NCBI GenBank assembly: GCA_023053545.1
Contig: JAKZAN010000001.1
Coordinates: 4,856,565 to 4,920,564 of the forward strand
DNA: 64,000 nucleotides
Direction: 5' to 3'
Source: Lepidurus packardi
Taxonomy: Eukaryota > Arthropoda > Branchiopoda > Notostraca > Triopsidae
Positions 32,802-45,353 of this stretch are shown here, piece by piece. Below the pieces are notes generated by a model, which was not told the DNA's origin, searched no databases, and was given only the letters and a program-made list of their open reading frames with translations. Positions within the stretch are counted from its first letter, which is position 1. The number at the start of each line of letters is the position of its first letter. The position numbers and the translations under genes were made by a program.

Positions 32802-33286
32802 AAGACGGTATTACAAGCTACACGTCTCATAATTCACCAGCTTCCTCGAGACCAAACCCTTGATCAAATTTGCTCCCAATTGACGGAAAAGAACGCCTAC
32901 ACTTCAGTATACTTCCTGGCCAACAATGCCAGATGGCTAAACCCAAGCAGCGCCAAAGCCTACGGTTCAATACAGTACATATGCTCCTCTTCTGCTGAAA
33001 AACTGAAACTTCTCAATGAAGGAGCTCTCTTCGCGTTCAACCGGGTTGTTCAAGTTGAAGACTCGCGCTCGTCGGACGTACTCCAATGTTACAACTGTCA
33101 GGCGTTTGGCACACGGCAACCATCTGTAAAAAACCTCCCAATTGCGCCAAATGCGCAGAGCAGCATGACATAAGATCCTGCAAAAGCTCTGTCAAGAAAT
33201 GCGTAAACTGCAAGGAGGCTCATTTCGCTTTCGATTCTGTCTGCCCTTCCAGACCTAAAGCAACACCCCCGCTGGCACGCAATTGA
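32802..33286 (+). pseudogene. LINE ORF1 remnant with zinc knuckles
   Basis: The reading frame fused by chance to the Gypsy integrase frame continues with TVLQATRLIIHQLP and then the knuckles CYNCQAFG, CAKCAEQH and CVNCKEAHFAF. These are the CCHC pattern of gag-like ORF1 proteins of Jockey-type LINEs, which bind the element RNA. A one-base frameshift lies in the first knuckle (near 33105). The N-terminus is missing. Confidence 0.75.
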
Positions 33287-33289
33287 ATC

Positions 33290-36200
33290 CAACGCAAACT
33301 TCGACCCCTACCATCAGGAATAAACCGGATCACATCCCACGACTGCTGATTCAGAATATCAGGAAGAGCCGGTCTCAATTGCAAGAACTTACCAGAGAAG
33401 CTAACGGTAGAAACGTAGACACAATAATAGTCATAGAACCGCCACAAAATACGCAGATCTCATGCATCTTGGGCTATGATATAGTCAAGCCGGGAACGGA
33501 CTACGAAGGGATCATGGTTCTTCGCCGAAAAGACAGCCAGAACTACGTTATGTATATCACACAGCTTTACGTAGTGATCAGGTCCCGTATGTCAATTCCA
33601 CACCTTGTATCCTAATTGCAATGTACAGAAGACACACAAGTAGCACTTTCACTCTTCTCCAAGAAATATGGCAAAAAACCCACTCACTGAGCCCTCATGT
33701 TATCATCTCAGGTGACTTTAATGCTCACCACTGGCTTTGGGAAGATAAGACACCAGATGAACCAGGCCCCGTATGTCAATTAAGCTCTACAAATCTACAG
33801 CTCTACATTCAGCTCTACATTCAGCTCTAATTCAGCTCTACAACTTCATGATGGACCACAACCTGAACCTTCTAAATGGTTGGAATGTTCCTACATTCCG
33901 CAACGAACGAGATCAGAAGTCAACCATTGACCTCACATGAGTTTCTCCACATTTGGCTGGGATTGTGAATTGGCATATCCTGGATGATGAACTGTATTAC
34001 AATGAATCCGACCACGTGGCGATTGAACTATCACTACCTTCACCAGCAAGCTCCGAACGCTTAACAAAGACAAAAAGGTGGTGCTACCAGTTGGCAAACT
34101 GGGGCAAATTTCGCTTGGATACTGCCAGAGAACTGTTGAAAGCTACACGCCACTTTTCTGAACTCTCCAACACACTTGAGATTGACAAGGCTATCGAAAC
34201 GCTGACAAATGTGGTACAGAAAGCCATTATGGAGAATATTCCGCAAAGATCCACTTCCAACCGGAAGAACCCATGGTGGAATGGTAGCTTACAAGCCCTT
34301 AAGAAACAAGCAGCGAAAGCTCTGCACTACTTTAGGAGATACGGTGGCGACGAAAGGGAAAGAGCTTGGAGGTCCATGAGAAATTTGTATCGTTCAAAAA
34401 CTAGAAAATGTAGGGACTAGTACTGGGAAAATCAATTCGCTACCCCGAACAGCAGAACCATATGGAACCTAGAGCGTGCTATGCGTCCGCAACAAAGAAA
34501 CAAGTTGGATCATCTAAGACAAGAGGATGGGTCACCCTTCCCCGACGCTAGCTCTAAACTTAACTTCATAGCGTGGGTGGGGTACCGCACGAAAAGCTAC
34601 AAACACCTCCTGCTTCACTTCGGAGTAACAACAGGAGAAGGCCCCCAGATACCCCCTTAACACAAGCGTTCGACATGGGAGAAATCTCCTCTATAGTAAA
34701 TAGCCTCCAACCCAATAAAGCGGCTGGAATGGACAGTATTCAAGCCAGAGTTTTGAAAGAACTGTGGACGGTTATCGGCGAAAAAGTTACCCGTATATAT
34801 AACGCATCATACTCCTTGGACCATTACCCATCCATGTGGAAGACAGCTAAAGTCCTCCCGTTACCCAAACCGGGCAAGACGGATTACGCAACGCTCAAAA
34901 GCTTCAGACCTATATCACTCTTATCTGTCATGGGGAAAATAATGGGAAAAGCAGTGGCGTTACGTCTACGAACTCATTTCGAAGACAACCAAATTCTCAC
35001 GTTCTTGTCCCGCCTACACAACAAAAAAAGAATCTCCCTGCTTTGCACGTAACTATGTCTCGAACTTCAACTGTCTCTTCTTGTAGTCGGAAGCACCGCC
35101 AGATTGAGTGTCTAAAGGCGATTGAAAAGGTTTAAGTTCACCAGTGTGCCTTATTACTGTTATGCTTCATTATGAAAACAGTTAGTTTTTAAAAGCAAGT
35201 AAGCTTTTAAGTCGCATGAAAAGCTTCTTAGATCTATTTTTGACCGATTTTAGCTCGTAGTCCCCGATATTTACTCGATATTAACCTCTAGTCAACTGCG
35301 GCTAACACTATACCTTATCACGCTTCAAGTAAACTTCAATCAAAACTATACGAATCTATGAAATTTTGTCGATGACGGAAATAAATGAAACTCAAAATTG
35401 CGATACGAAGAACAAAGAGGCTCTCAATCTGGCTCAAATGGAATGTACACATTTTGCATGCCTTACTTTTCCTAAAGGTTATTTTGGGGTCGGAAAACGG
35501 ATATTCAACGGAGCTTCTAAAAATACGTGGTTTCTCATCACTGCCAACTAGTCACCTAAACGCATATCTCCATGTTATTTTGAACCCTATAGTCAGTGGG
35601 GCTTTCGTCAAGAAAGATCCACAACGGATGCGTTTGTTAAACTAAGTAATGCGGTGTTGACTTCCTTTGACAAAAACAAAGTCCACTCGGCTCTACGATT
35701 AGACATTTCAAGTGCCTTCGACAACGTGTGCCATTTGAAGCTGACAACCGAGCTACGTAAAAAGAAGCTACCTCAACAATTAACCAAATGGGTCGAAAGC
35801 TTCCTGCATTCTCGTAAGGCTTTCGTTGAATGTGAAGCAGGCGTGAGTAGCTTATACACTGTCCCTAAAGGCGTCCCGCAAGGGTCCCCTTTATCGCCTT
35901 TGCTTTTCATTTTTTACATCAATGGAGCGCTGAACGCCATCAAAAGGAAACGAATACAGAACCAAGCCTTCGCAGACGATCTGACCCTGCATGTCTCTGG
36001 ACCCTCAAGCGAATCTAACGTAAAACTCCTCTCAAATAATCTTTCAACCCTAGAGAAATGGGGCAAGAAATTCCACATGCAATTCTCAAAAGAAAAAACG
36101 GAGTTAATACATTTCTCCAGAAAACGTTCAGTGGAAGAGGCTCCTCTCTCATGGGGTGATAGCACTTTTATTCCGAAGCAAACGGTGAGATATCTTGGCC

Positions 36201-37102
36201 TTAAATGTGACAACCACCTAGAATGGAATCACCATGGAACTCTTTTAGCAGCTCAAGGCAATCAAATACTCCAACGCGTGATCATAATGAGCAAATTTTC
36301 GAAAGCGGTCACTTGTAAACAATTCCGAGACCTACTACAAGCAACGATCCTATCCAAAATTAGATATGGCTACCCAGAATGGTGTAATATCTCCAAGTCC
36401 GCACTACGTCCCCTTAACCAATTGTACAGAAGAGGGTTATTAAGCATAACAGGTGCACTTTCTACGACCCCATCAGCAGCTTTAGAGGTAGAAGTGTTCC
36501 TTCCTCCCCTCGATCTCATCCTCCAGAGGTCAATGCTTAGGCATTTTACCTTCAGGAACTGGAGCCAGTGGCCCATCCCCCCAGATATCCCCAAACACGT
36601 ACGTTACACATCATGTCTGGAGAGACCTAGGCTACTCCTAACTAACATCTGGAAAACAACGCCGAAATCCGAGAAGTTGGCCCTCAATTGGATCGCTGAA
36701 GAAATAATTTACTTATGGACCAAACGCTGGCAATCGTGTACAAACCCTCTGCGTGATTTAGTCTCTAGTCCTTCCTATCGCGGAATCGCAAATTCTTCCT
36801 TCCCTAGACGTTTGATCTCTAAAATGGTCCAGTTGAGGACCACGCACTTCCCTACAAAAAGCTATTTAAAGCGAATTAAGAAAGTGGATTTCGACACCTG
36901 TGTTTGCCAAGAAAGAAGTAAGCAAGACCTCACCCATCTTCTCTTCCATTGCCGAAGACTAAATAAAGAAAGGGCAATACTGTTGAGGCAGCTCAGAATT
37001 TTGAAAGCGTATTTCAATGCGAAAGAAATCATGACCAACCCGAAAGTGTTCCCCTTTCTAGTCTCCTTCATTCTGAAGGCAGTTATAATCTACGATCCTT
37101 GA
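33290..37102 (+). pseudogene. LINE ORF2 remnant: endonuclease and reverse transcriptase
   Basis: The endonuclease traces are RLLIQNIRKS, IIVIEPPQN and VIISGDFNAHHWLWED (33283-33830, broken frames). The RT N-terminal part is at 34573-35000 (LQPNKAAGMDSIQARVLK, WKTAKVLPLPKPGK, FRPISLLSVMGK). The C-terminal part is open from about 35590 to 37102, with LDISSAFDNV, PQGSPLSPLLF, the catalytic FADDL, VRYLGLKCD, and a terminal Cys/His cluster (CVCQERSKQDLTHLLFHC). ORF2 would nick DNA and copy RNA at the target. Frameshifts, stops and the 35001-35589 insertion inactivate it. Confidence 0.82.
35001..35589. repeat. Unidentified 589-bp insertion in the LINE reverse transcriptase
   Basis: The RT frame breaks after ATTCTCAC at 35000 and resumes at TAGTCAGTGGGGC (35590), where the two sides join to give ILT-SQWGFRQERSTTDAF, the normal RT sequence. 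The inserted sequence has no clear inverted ends, target duplication or poly-A. A 260-bp ORF in it (KLKIAIRRTKRL) is not recognised. Confidence 0.6.
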
Positions 37103-37379
37103 AACTTCTGCATATTCTTGTCTCCGTCTTTCCTTGCATCTTATTCACTCCCTCCCTCGTTTCCCAGTCTGACCAATTGTAATCCTTATTTTGTTAGTTG
37201 GCAGTACTCTCAATAGAAAAAACCCTCACCCCTCCCATGAGTGGTTATTATACCAATCCTTTAGTTCGATGGGTTTAGTTCTTTAGGTGATTGACAACTT
37301 ATTTTTTGTAAAAATGTGAGACAGGCAACAGGCGAAAGCCTATGCCTTAAAATAACATTAAATAAAAAAAAACACCATT

Positions 37380-37649
37380 TCGGGTGCATATGAACAATTT
37401 AAAGAAGGGACACCATTAAGGCGAGTGACCATTATGCAAAGCCGGACTTTCGCTACCATTAAAGGTACCATTCCCGACAGGAAAAAAATAGACAAACGTT
37501 ACACAATAAAATTTGTATTAAAGAAAATTCACTCGGAGGATACAAAAAATCACCACACAAAAATCACGATAATTTTCACGCAAAATACGGAAATTTTACT
37601 GAAACGAATAGCCAGACATCTTAGAACCCACATTAATGCTACGGTTTAG
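37380..37649 (+). pseudogene. Ty3/Gypsy remnant G1, unit 4 tail
   Basis: This is a continuation of the Gypsy remnant after the LINE, starting TTCGGGTGCATATGAAC (equal to 7966 in unit 1) and leading to the 3' end of PISD on the minus strand. It confirms that the LINE inserted after unit 4 had formed. Confidence 0.85.
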
Positions 37650-39238
37650 AATTTTGAGCGATAGCTTGACCGACTCGAACGATTTGCCCAAGCTGGACGG
37701 TAAATTTAAAGTCCTTGGGGGCCTGAAAAATAACGACCATTGTAGAGCCAAAGTTAAACTCACCGAATACTTCACCTTTCTCCTGATGGAGACCCTCCCC
37801 GCCTGCACGTTCCTTGTGGAAGTTGTAGTCCGTCGTCCTGCGACGTCCGGCACGACAGTTTGTTTCCAAATCCTACAATACAAAGAAAGGAAAACTGTTA
37901 AGTCACTTTCAAAAACGCAAACTCGTCGACTAACTTACTGGATCTTTATAGACTCGTATGGAGCCGACATTGGTAGCTCCGACCGCTGTCATGCTGAACA
38001 AGCCGTACTGCCACTGGCCAAAGTAAACGGCTCGCTCGTTGAGGGCAAGTAAGCCGGGGACCCATTTGGAAACGCTTGGGTTCACACTAAGGAGTTCCCC
38101 TAAGATAATATTCCGGTTAGTAACACCCTTTGTTGTTCTCATGGCGAATTACCTGGAAAGTGTCGCCGCAATGAAATATCCCATTCAACGGGGGAATGAA
38201 ACCGATGGTAGTCCCCGGGCGCCAGATAGATGACACAGTAGTGGAGGCCGGAGGTTGGGGACCCTGTTGAGAGTTGCACCAGTTCAGAGGGTCCCAAAAA
38301 CTGGCTCAGGGAGTAATACACCCCCTTCACCTGTCCCAACAGTCCATTCCGGTCCACTGCGCCCAAATGGAGGACTTTCCCATCGGCTGGTGACACCTGT
38401 TGTAGAAAACAAACAATATTTAGTACGAGAAACGAGTGCATAAAAAACCCCATCAACTTACAATGCAGTCCGTAGTGTTGATAGGGCGTGCGCCTGGTTT
38501 AAGCGGCCGTCGAAAAAATTCGCCGATGCTGGAGTAGTCGGACAGGTTGTCCGATGCGGCTTCTTCGACGTTTACGCCAAACGTCCGCCCGTAGAACCCA
38601 AGGACCGGCTTCCTCATCCACCGAGGCAAACGGGTGTTGGCCAGTCGTCCCCAGGTGCACGACAGGGTCGCCCAGGGCAAGCTGCGATAAGCACGTACCT
38701 GTTAACCAAGATAAAAGCATATTAGGTACTTGACTCACATAGCAATTGCTACGCCAGATAGATACAGAAGATCGTATTAGTCAAAAGAAATTCCCTTAGG
38801 GGATTATATTGATCTTACCTTAAAGTCTCGCGCACAGGCATGCCACGAACGAGGCAAAGCGATCCGTGGAGCAGCGTCATCTGTTAAAGAAAACACAAGT
38901 CAAGTGTTAGGGAGACTGAACAAAAGGTCCCATAATATATATCACAGAAAAATACGTACGTACAACAAACGTACATAGGAAACAACAACAGAAAAAAGCT
39001 GCTTAGGATTTCAGGAGAATTGGGCCATCCATGACCTCCAAATTACAACAAGACGATAAGGACTTCGTTCACAATTTTGTATGGGTATTTCTGGAAAATA
39101 AAAACCGATTAGGACTCTGTTGCTTTCTTATCGAAAGGGAAAAACCATAGCACTCGCGGTTGAAACTATTTGGCTAAGCTTCTTCTAAGACTAGATGTAC
39201 TTGAATGGTAAACAAAAAGGCAAAAAACGCTTACCCAT
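37639..39238 (-). CDS. PISD: Phosphatidylserine decarboxylase, copy 3
   Basis: Six-exon structure as in copies 1 and 2, shifted by 29414 bp: 39235-39238, 38819-38880, 38462-38698, 38153-38396, 37939-38099, 37639-37872. All splice sites and the [15 protein letters not shown] and FGST motifs are intact. Three changes are visible: SRTWGR to SCTWGR, FYARTF to FYGRTF in exon 3, and MVLIF to MVVIF next to the catalytic serine. The first two alter residues shared by copies 1 and 2, so this copy may be starting to decay. It is the most isolated copy, lying between two insertion-rich segments. Confidence 0.8.
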
Positions 39239-40083
39239 GGTCCAGGCAACCCGTACGAAATGAGGAACCTTCTAAGGTTGAAAAACTGAGGGCACAATAC
39301 ACGAAAACTTTGGGAGAAAATGCAAAAGGCTCCTTCCTGGTTAACGATAGCAAGAAGACTTACCAAAACAAGTGACAACAATGAAAGTTATAGAGTCACT
39401 TGGCGTCACTTCCGGGGTGGCCAGTTCATTGCGTCATTGGTTCCCGAACCCGCTTCCTTCGGGTTGCTATCCCCAGCATCAACGGTAGAGGGTTGGACGA
39501 ATAGGCGATATGTTGACGCCCTCTTTACCGGTGTCTGGGCGACACTTGATTAATATGGCGGCAAAACAACTCCTGTATGACACCTATAAATAGTCCAAAA
39601 ATATGAGTTCCCTGGTTTCACCGACTGTGGAAAAGAATACGGGGTAGAACCAGGAGTTCATGATAGAAATGGGTCGGGTGAACGTAAGCTTGGTTAATTT
39701 CTAGTTAAGTATTCATATTTTTATGTATACTAATAACAGCTGGAAAGACAAATTCAGATGCAAAACCTGATGAGAGAACGCGTGGTAGCCACACAGATAG
39801 CTCGAACATGAGAATAGCTATATTGGATTTTAGTTTTTTCTATTGTGAGTGCATTAGGAAGGATTGATGGGTAACAAACTTCAAACTCTCTATACTAACA
39901 TGTGATGGAGCTAACTACACAGGTTTTGATTGCCGATGGATGCTTGTATTATGGATAATGCTCAGGTTAATTCACACGCTATGTTGGACCTCCTTTCTCC
40001 TTAGCTCTCCCTACTTGTTATCTTTTATTCGCAATCCTGCTCCAAGGTCAGGTACCGCGATTGGCAATGTTGGTATCACTCAG

Positions 40084-43000
40084 CATAGAGTAATAATAAA
40101 TAGAGAGAACATTGAGGCCTTGCCTTACGGAAAGTTTGTTACCACTTTCGAGAGCCCCAGGCTAACCCCATGAGAGGAGGAGGTTGGCCAGAACTTCTTG
40201 GGACAGCGGGAACTACGAAAAACGGAGTTGAGCTGTAAATCGATACCAAATGGACTCGATCGATTTCTTTGCCTTAGCGGAGACCAAGCGGGAAATTTTT
40301 AAACATTAATCCGAACTATAACCGGATCATAGCGACCATTTAGAAAATGCACATATTTATATAATATAACGAGTATGTATAGAATAAAAACAAAAAGTCG
40401 ATACATGAAAAAAAAGGGTTGGGGGTTACAAAAAATGGGTTTTGACATTGCAAGCATAGGAATTTCCGACATAGGGATACGGAGGATTGATTTTACTCTT
40501 GGTATGTCAATGTTAACATTTCAAACATTTTGTAAACATTTCAAAATTATAAGTGAGGTTAATTTAAGGATTATACATGTCAGTTTCCACTGAATATGGT
40601 GCATTTCTTGTTCACCTGCCTTAAAGTTCCAGAGTGCGTTTGGCTATTACGGGCGCGTGCGTAATGGTACAGTCTGGTGTTTAAATATTTTCTTACAACA
40701 AGACTAACAAAAAGTCGCCCATGTTTGTCCTGTCCTGACAACTGATTATCATGCTCGACAAGTGCTTTCAATATATCTCCCTTTTCTTGGCAATTCTCAA
40801 ACACGTAACTAACGATAGACTCTTCCAGTCTTTCCACTGTTGGAATACTGTTGGGTGTTGAGGCTAAGATCGTTCGAAAAAAGCGTTCGCATAAACGACA
40901 AAGAAAGTGCACTAAGGCGCTTGGTCTGCAAAGGCCGCTGTTTGTGTTACTGTAACTTTTTACGGCTATTAAATCTGTGCGACAGTCTCCAGAAACTTCC
41001 TCACACAGGATAAAACTACGGCATTGTACACACGAAAGCGATTTCAGGTCTAACAATTTTTTTGCCACAAAACCTCCAACATAAAAGATTACGTCTTCGG
41101 CAAAAAGACTGAAGCAATCAGTATCAGAATATTCTAGATACTCGTGGTCCGGTTGTTTTTCAAGACTAGCCAATGCAGCGAATTTCTCGCGCAGCGGATT
41201 ACAAATGATTAAATCCTGCTTTTCTGCTTCTTTGCGCAGTTTGTTTGCTATAGAGAAAAGAAACTTGAAGGGTTCTTCTGGAGTACAGTTACCACTTTCA
41301 ATAGATTTAATTTCATTCCTAACCAAAAGCTTAATGTAGGCGGAACAGAACTGTGTTGCAGTTGGATTATCATTAAACCCCCCTTTGCAACGGATCATTC
41401 CGAAAAACATTTCTAAATGATCCTGGCTAAACGCATAGGTGCGCAAATATTGCATCGTACCATTTTCTATCAAGTAGTTGTACAAACCTCGAACACTTTG
41501 CATACAAATTAAAAACCCTAAAAATCCTGTTTTTCGGCCACTGTTCAAAATACAACGAGGCTCTTTGTCTTGTGAATCGCAAATATACAGCTTCTCAATT
41601 AAACTTTCTATTTCTTCAAAGCGGGAAAAAATTGCATTGGAATTTTGTTTCATTAATGCTCCTTTAAATGACGGAGCATTAGGAAAATGACTATTTAAAA
41701 CATCAAAAAGATCGTTAATGGCCAAAAGGAACAACTCAGTGTGGGCCGAATCAGCAAATTCATGAATACCATTCACCCGACAATGCTCTAAACTTTTCGA
41801 GACAGATGTACTAAAAACCTGTGCAGCTAATTTAACTTTCATTTTCTGCTTTTGAAAATTGACATGAGCATCTCTGAGTCGATTTGCCGACACGAGGCCT
41901 TCACGTTTTTGAAGTTCGTGAAGCGCTTCAATGTACTTCCAGCTTATTTTGCTCTTACTATTGCCAATATATAGTTCTCTTTTTTCGCTAAGTGTGTTCC
42001 GGACCATTTTTAACATGTGGCTGGGATCAGGAAAAATGAATATTATTTTGTTGGCGTCTGATGGATGCTCGAAGAACGAAGTGCGATACGGATGACTCGG
42101 GAAAGCACCTAGTTTCTTAGCCATTGACATATTGGCCTGAGTTCCATCAAACGTCAGGGATACTATTTCAATTCCATTTTCGTGGAGAATCATTAGTGAC
42201 CTTATTACAAGGTTCTTTTTTTCATCTGCGTTAAGTCCTGCAGTTAAAAAATACCCTATTGGAAGCTTCCATCCCTCATTTAGACAGGACACCATAAAGA
42301 CTAACGCTTCGCGAGCTTCTGGTAGACTGTCGTCGTCGATATGGTCACCCATATCAATTCTACAAATCTTTTTTTGTTCTGGTCATATTCGACGTGATTG
42401 CGGATATGCATCTCGTCAAATATGAGAGAGCAGTACATGGTTTTGTCTGGGCTTTGTCTTTTCTTTTCTTCCAAAACGCAAAGTGCATGATTCGTAAAAC
42501 CAGGTGAGCCGTCAAGACTTCTGTACCATTTTACGATAGTTTTCGGATGAGGCAAAACATTTAGTAGCTTAGTTCTAACATATTCGTAGGCTCTCACGGA
42601 GTGGAAGTGTAGAGTGGTTGCGAAAACTTTCAGTTCATCACTAAATTGCAGCCTAGAGCCTTTATTGCCTTTCTTCAGCAAACTGGTCAAAAGTTTGCCA
42701 GCAACTGTCCCAGACAAGCAGCTATTTATTGCTTCCACTCCAGCCTCCGATAAGCCCTCTCTTTTTAATTCCTCAACCATTGTTTGTAGATAATTAATTT
42801 TTACCGAAGCTCTTCTATTTTTCATTCTAAGTGCACGAATGTACCTGTGTTTTGTTTTTTGCTGAACTTGTTGAAGTTGAAGCTGTTTTAACAACCTTTC
42901 CTGTTGCTTTATTGTTAGTGGGAGGATAATTTTATCGTCCAGCTTTAGCTTTTTAGGTCGACCAGGTCTTAAAAACTGGAGCTTGCGCTTCACTGTCGAG

Positions 43001-44484
43001 CGAATTTTTTTTCTTTGCTAACTGAGTCGGTTTACAATCAAAGGAAATAAATTGCATGGTGTAACGCAGCTGCGATCCGTAGGCGACAACTGCTCGCTTG
43101 AGCCTTCAATCCGATCACTGACCATAACCAATTCATCGAGTAGGTCAGGGACCTGATCAGACTGAGCCAAACTGCAATCTAAGGGGCACTCTGAAAAACT
43201 CGTACTTGGAGGATTATTTTAGCGTAATTATGGTCTAAGGTACTAGTAGTCACAGAAATTTGGGACGTATTTAAATAACAACCGTCAGTATGTTCAGTAC
43301 CAATTCGATCAAAAATAGTAGGCACCACCCCGTCTTTGAGCAAACGCTTTTTTTTCACGTAAACAAAACTATCACTCGAAAAGTGTTTCGAGCAAACTTT
43401 TTGACGAGAATCACAAGGGTCCAAGACACAGCTTACGTGCCCATTTAACGCACTTCTCCACTTAATAAGCTTATCACTCGACTTTGGTAGTTTGTGAAAC
43501 TAACAGCGCTATTCTGTGATTTCTTGCGAGGAACCTTGTTTCCACAGTCCTTCACTATGCACACAGCCGGCATTTGTTTCCTAAAAAGGGTATGTCAAAA
43601 ACACTTACTATTATTCACGGTAAATTTCCTCAAATATACTGGATTACGACAAGAGACCACCAAACTACCAATTTGTGTGATAAAATGTGTGATAAAATGA
43701 GACGGAAAAACATACCAGTTTCTCTAGACGAAACACTAGGATTTGGATTGAGATGTAGTTATTAATAGACACTAGGATAGTCGAATATATGTAGTCAATG
43801 CAGGGATGTAATCAACAAGCACAACACATCAGAAACAATGTTAAAATGGACGACGAAGACGATACAGTTGCTTAATCAGGAATGCAGCTACAAGAAAGTA
43901 GTTCCCGGATTTTGCTGCTTTCATTCAGCGGGGAAAGTTTCCTTTCTAGAGAAAGTACTCGAAAGAATGTCAAGTGAAGCACGTACTAAACAGGACAATA
44001 ATAAATTAACAAGTAAATCCTTAAACTGAATGTATGGCATTTCCATGATCAGAATAATTAGTTCCGTATTACTAATGCCATTAGCCCAGATATTACAAGT
44101 TCTGACTTGTAACAAAATTGCATTTTACATCAGATATAAACTGAAATTATAATATTTGATTAAGCGCAACGATAAGATCACATTAGTCACATTAGTCCTG
44201 CATGTGTACGTGTTCAATACACCAAGTTCTCAATTCATATATACCGCTGCTGGTTGTAATTGATTCATGTTTATAATATTGTATTGCCATTTGAGAAGTT
44301 CTTAGTCAATACGCTTAACCAACGATATCGATCTGTAATGTACAGCCAATCAGCGACAAGGACCTACTTCGCAATCTTCCAGCCAATCAGCAGCAAGGAC
44401 CCCCCAATGCAGTCCTTCCTTTTCGCTGCATTTTGGTGTAACAGACTTTTGACAGGGACAGTTCTCTCTATTTATTACTCTATG
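40084..44484 (-). mobile_element. P-element-type transposon
   Basis: The 4401-bp element has terminal inverted repeats CATAGAGTAATAATAAATAG (left) and CTATTTATTACTCTATG (right); the left one carries a three-base insertion. The 8-bp target duplication TCACTCAG lies at 40076-40083 and 44485-44492, as expected for P elements. It encodes a THAP-type transposase on the minus strand. The noncoding ends are 40084-40579 and 43574-44484; I see nothing notable in them. It lies inside the LTR of the Gypsy element G3. Confidence 0.92.
40580..43573 (-). pseudogene. P-element transposase (THAP9-like), two frameshifts
   Basis: The start ATG is at 43573. The THAP zinc finger has C2CH residues in MPAVCIVKDCGN and KVCSKHF and ends in GVVPTIF. 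A helix-rich DNA-binding part follows (IKQQERLLKQLQLQQVQQ). The RNase H-like core has IFDEMHIRNHVEYD, then DMGDHIDDDSLPEAREALVF, SLTFDGTQANMS and FIFPDPSHMLKMVRN. The C-terminus is AFSQDHLEMFFGMIRCKGG. A one-base loss breaks the THAP domain (about 43495). A second shift lies in a run of seven A near 42365. An in-frame TAG at 43018-43020 may be intronic, since CAG/AG acceptors sit there. Family length is about 750-900 residues, which fits. The element is probably dead but only lightly damaged. Confidence 0.85.
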
Positions 44485-44643
44485 TCACTCAGGTACAAGG
44501 GTCATATTAAATACTGAAACACAAGTCATTACATCCCTCCCTTGTTTAGTTAGAAAGAAAATTACATTTGTTCTTTTGGGAAAATTGAATAGTTAACGAA
44601 ACACATTAAACCAAATTGTTTTCTTTGCACTGACATGCATTGA

Positions 44644-45254
44644 TCACTTCGAGAGCACATAGTCTTTCAATCGACTTGGGACGGCTCTTGTGCGTTGTGG
44701 GCGTGGCCTCCTCTTATCCGGCGGCTTCTCCCCTTCTTCGCGAACTTCTTGTTCTTCATGTTCGATTTCTTCACGAGCTTCCGCGTTTTGCCTCCTCTCT
44801 TGCTGGATGGGTGTCTGCTGCTTTTGCCATTGTTGATCAGGCTGCTCATCAGACACTGCTTCAGTGGAAGGCTGGAGAGTTCCTATCGGTGTAAGGAACC
44901 TCTTGAAGCTACTAGCGTTTCTCGTGATTACTTTGTCTTCTTTCTTTGCTGTGACCATCGTCCCTTTCACCGCTGTGACGCGGTACGGGTTGCTTTCGTA
45001 CTCAGGTTTCATCTTATTGCGCAGAGGCTCTTTGTCTCGCAACAAAACCATTTCTCCAACCTCCAGGTTCTTCGGTTTGGCTTTGTTGGCACGGTCGGCG
45101 TGCAGCTTCATTTCTTCTTCCGCTTGTCGCTCTGGATATCAAACGCTGCCACGGCCGTGTTGAAACCTCTTAACCATCTCTCCCATCTTTGGCCGGCTGT
45201 TCGTTCGTCCGTATAGGGGTCAAATAATGTCAGTTGTGGCCGTAATTCTTCCAT
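44644..45254 (-). pseudogene. G3 gag start fused to pol end
   Basis: From the ATG at 45254 the sequence reads as a Gypsy gag N-terminus (MEELRPQLTLFDPYTDE, then WERWLRGFNTAVAAF). At about 45115 it shifts to the C-terminus of a Gypsy integrase of the K02A2.6-like group (KPKNLEVGEMVLLRDKE, SNPYRVTAVKGTMVT, a charged tail with glutamine and glutamate runs, stop at 44644). The region between, some 3-4 kb in a full element, is deleted. The frame also changes at the joint. No enzyme domain is left. Confidence 0.7.
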
Positions 45255-45353
45255 CTTCTAACCGCTTGCCGTGTTCGTGCTTATTGGCAGGTTGGTATTT
45301 GCTTTTGCAGTGCAAGCGTGGTTATTTTTTCACTATCCTCGTCGCCAGATTTA

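Larger units (their letters stand above)
32802..37367 (+). mobile_element. Non-LTR retrotransposon (Jockey-type LINE), 5'-truncated
   Basis: The 4.57-kb insertion into the Gypsy remnant is flanked by the 12-bp direct repeat AAAAACACCATT (32790-32801 and 37368-37379) and ends in an A-rich tail after TTAAAATAACATTAAAT. The contents are a gag-like protein end with zinc knuckles, an endonuclease, and a reverse transcriptase without RNase H. It starts inside ORF1, so it is 5'-truncated as is usual for LINEs. Several frameshifts and a 589-bp insertion in the RT show it is dead. The clade is judged from the order of domains and the RT motifs. Confidence 0.88.

Noticed and set aside
33098..33447. Minus-strand ORFs opposite the LINE
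   Set aside because: Shadows of the LINE ORF1 and endonuclease region.
44695..45216. 173-residue plus-strand ORF
   Set aside because: Shadow of the minus-strand Gypsy G3 pol remnant.
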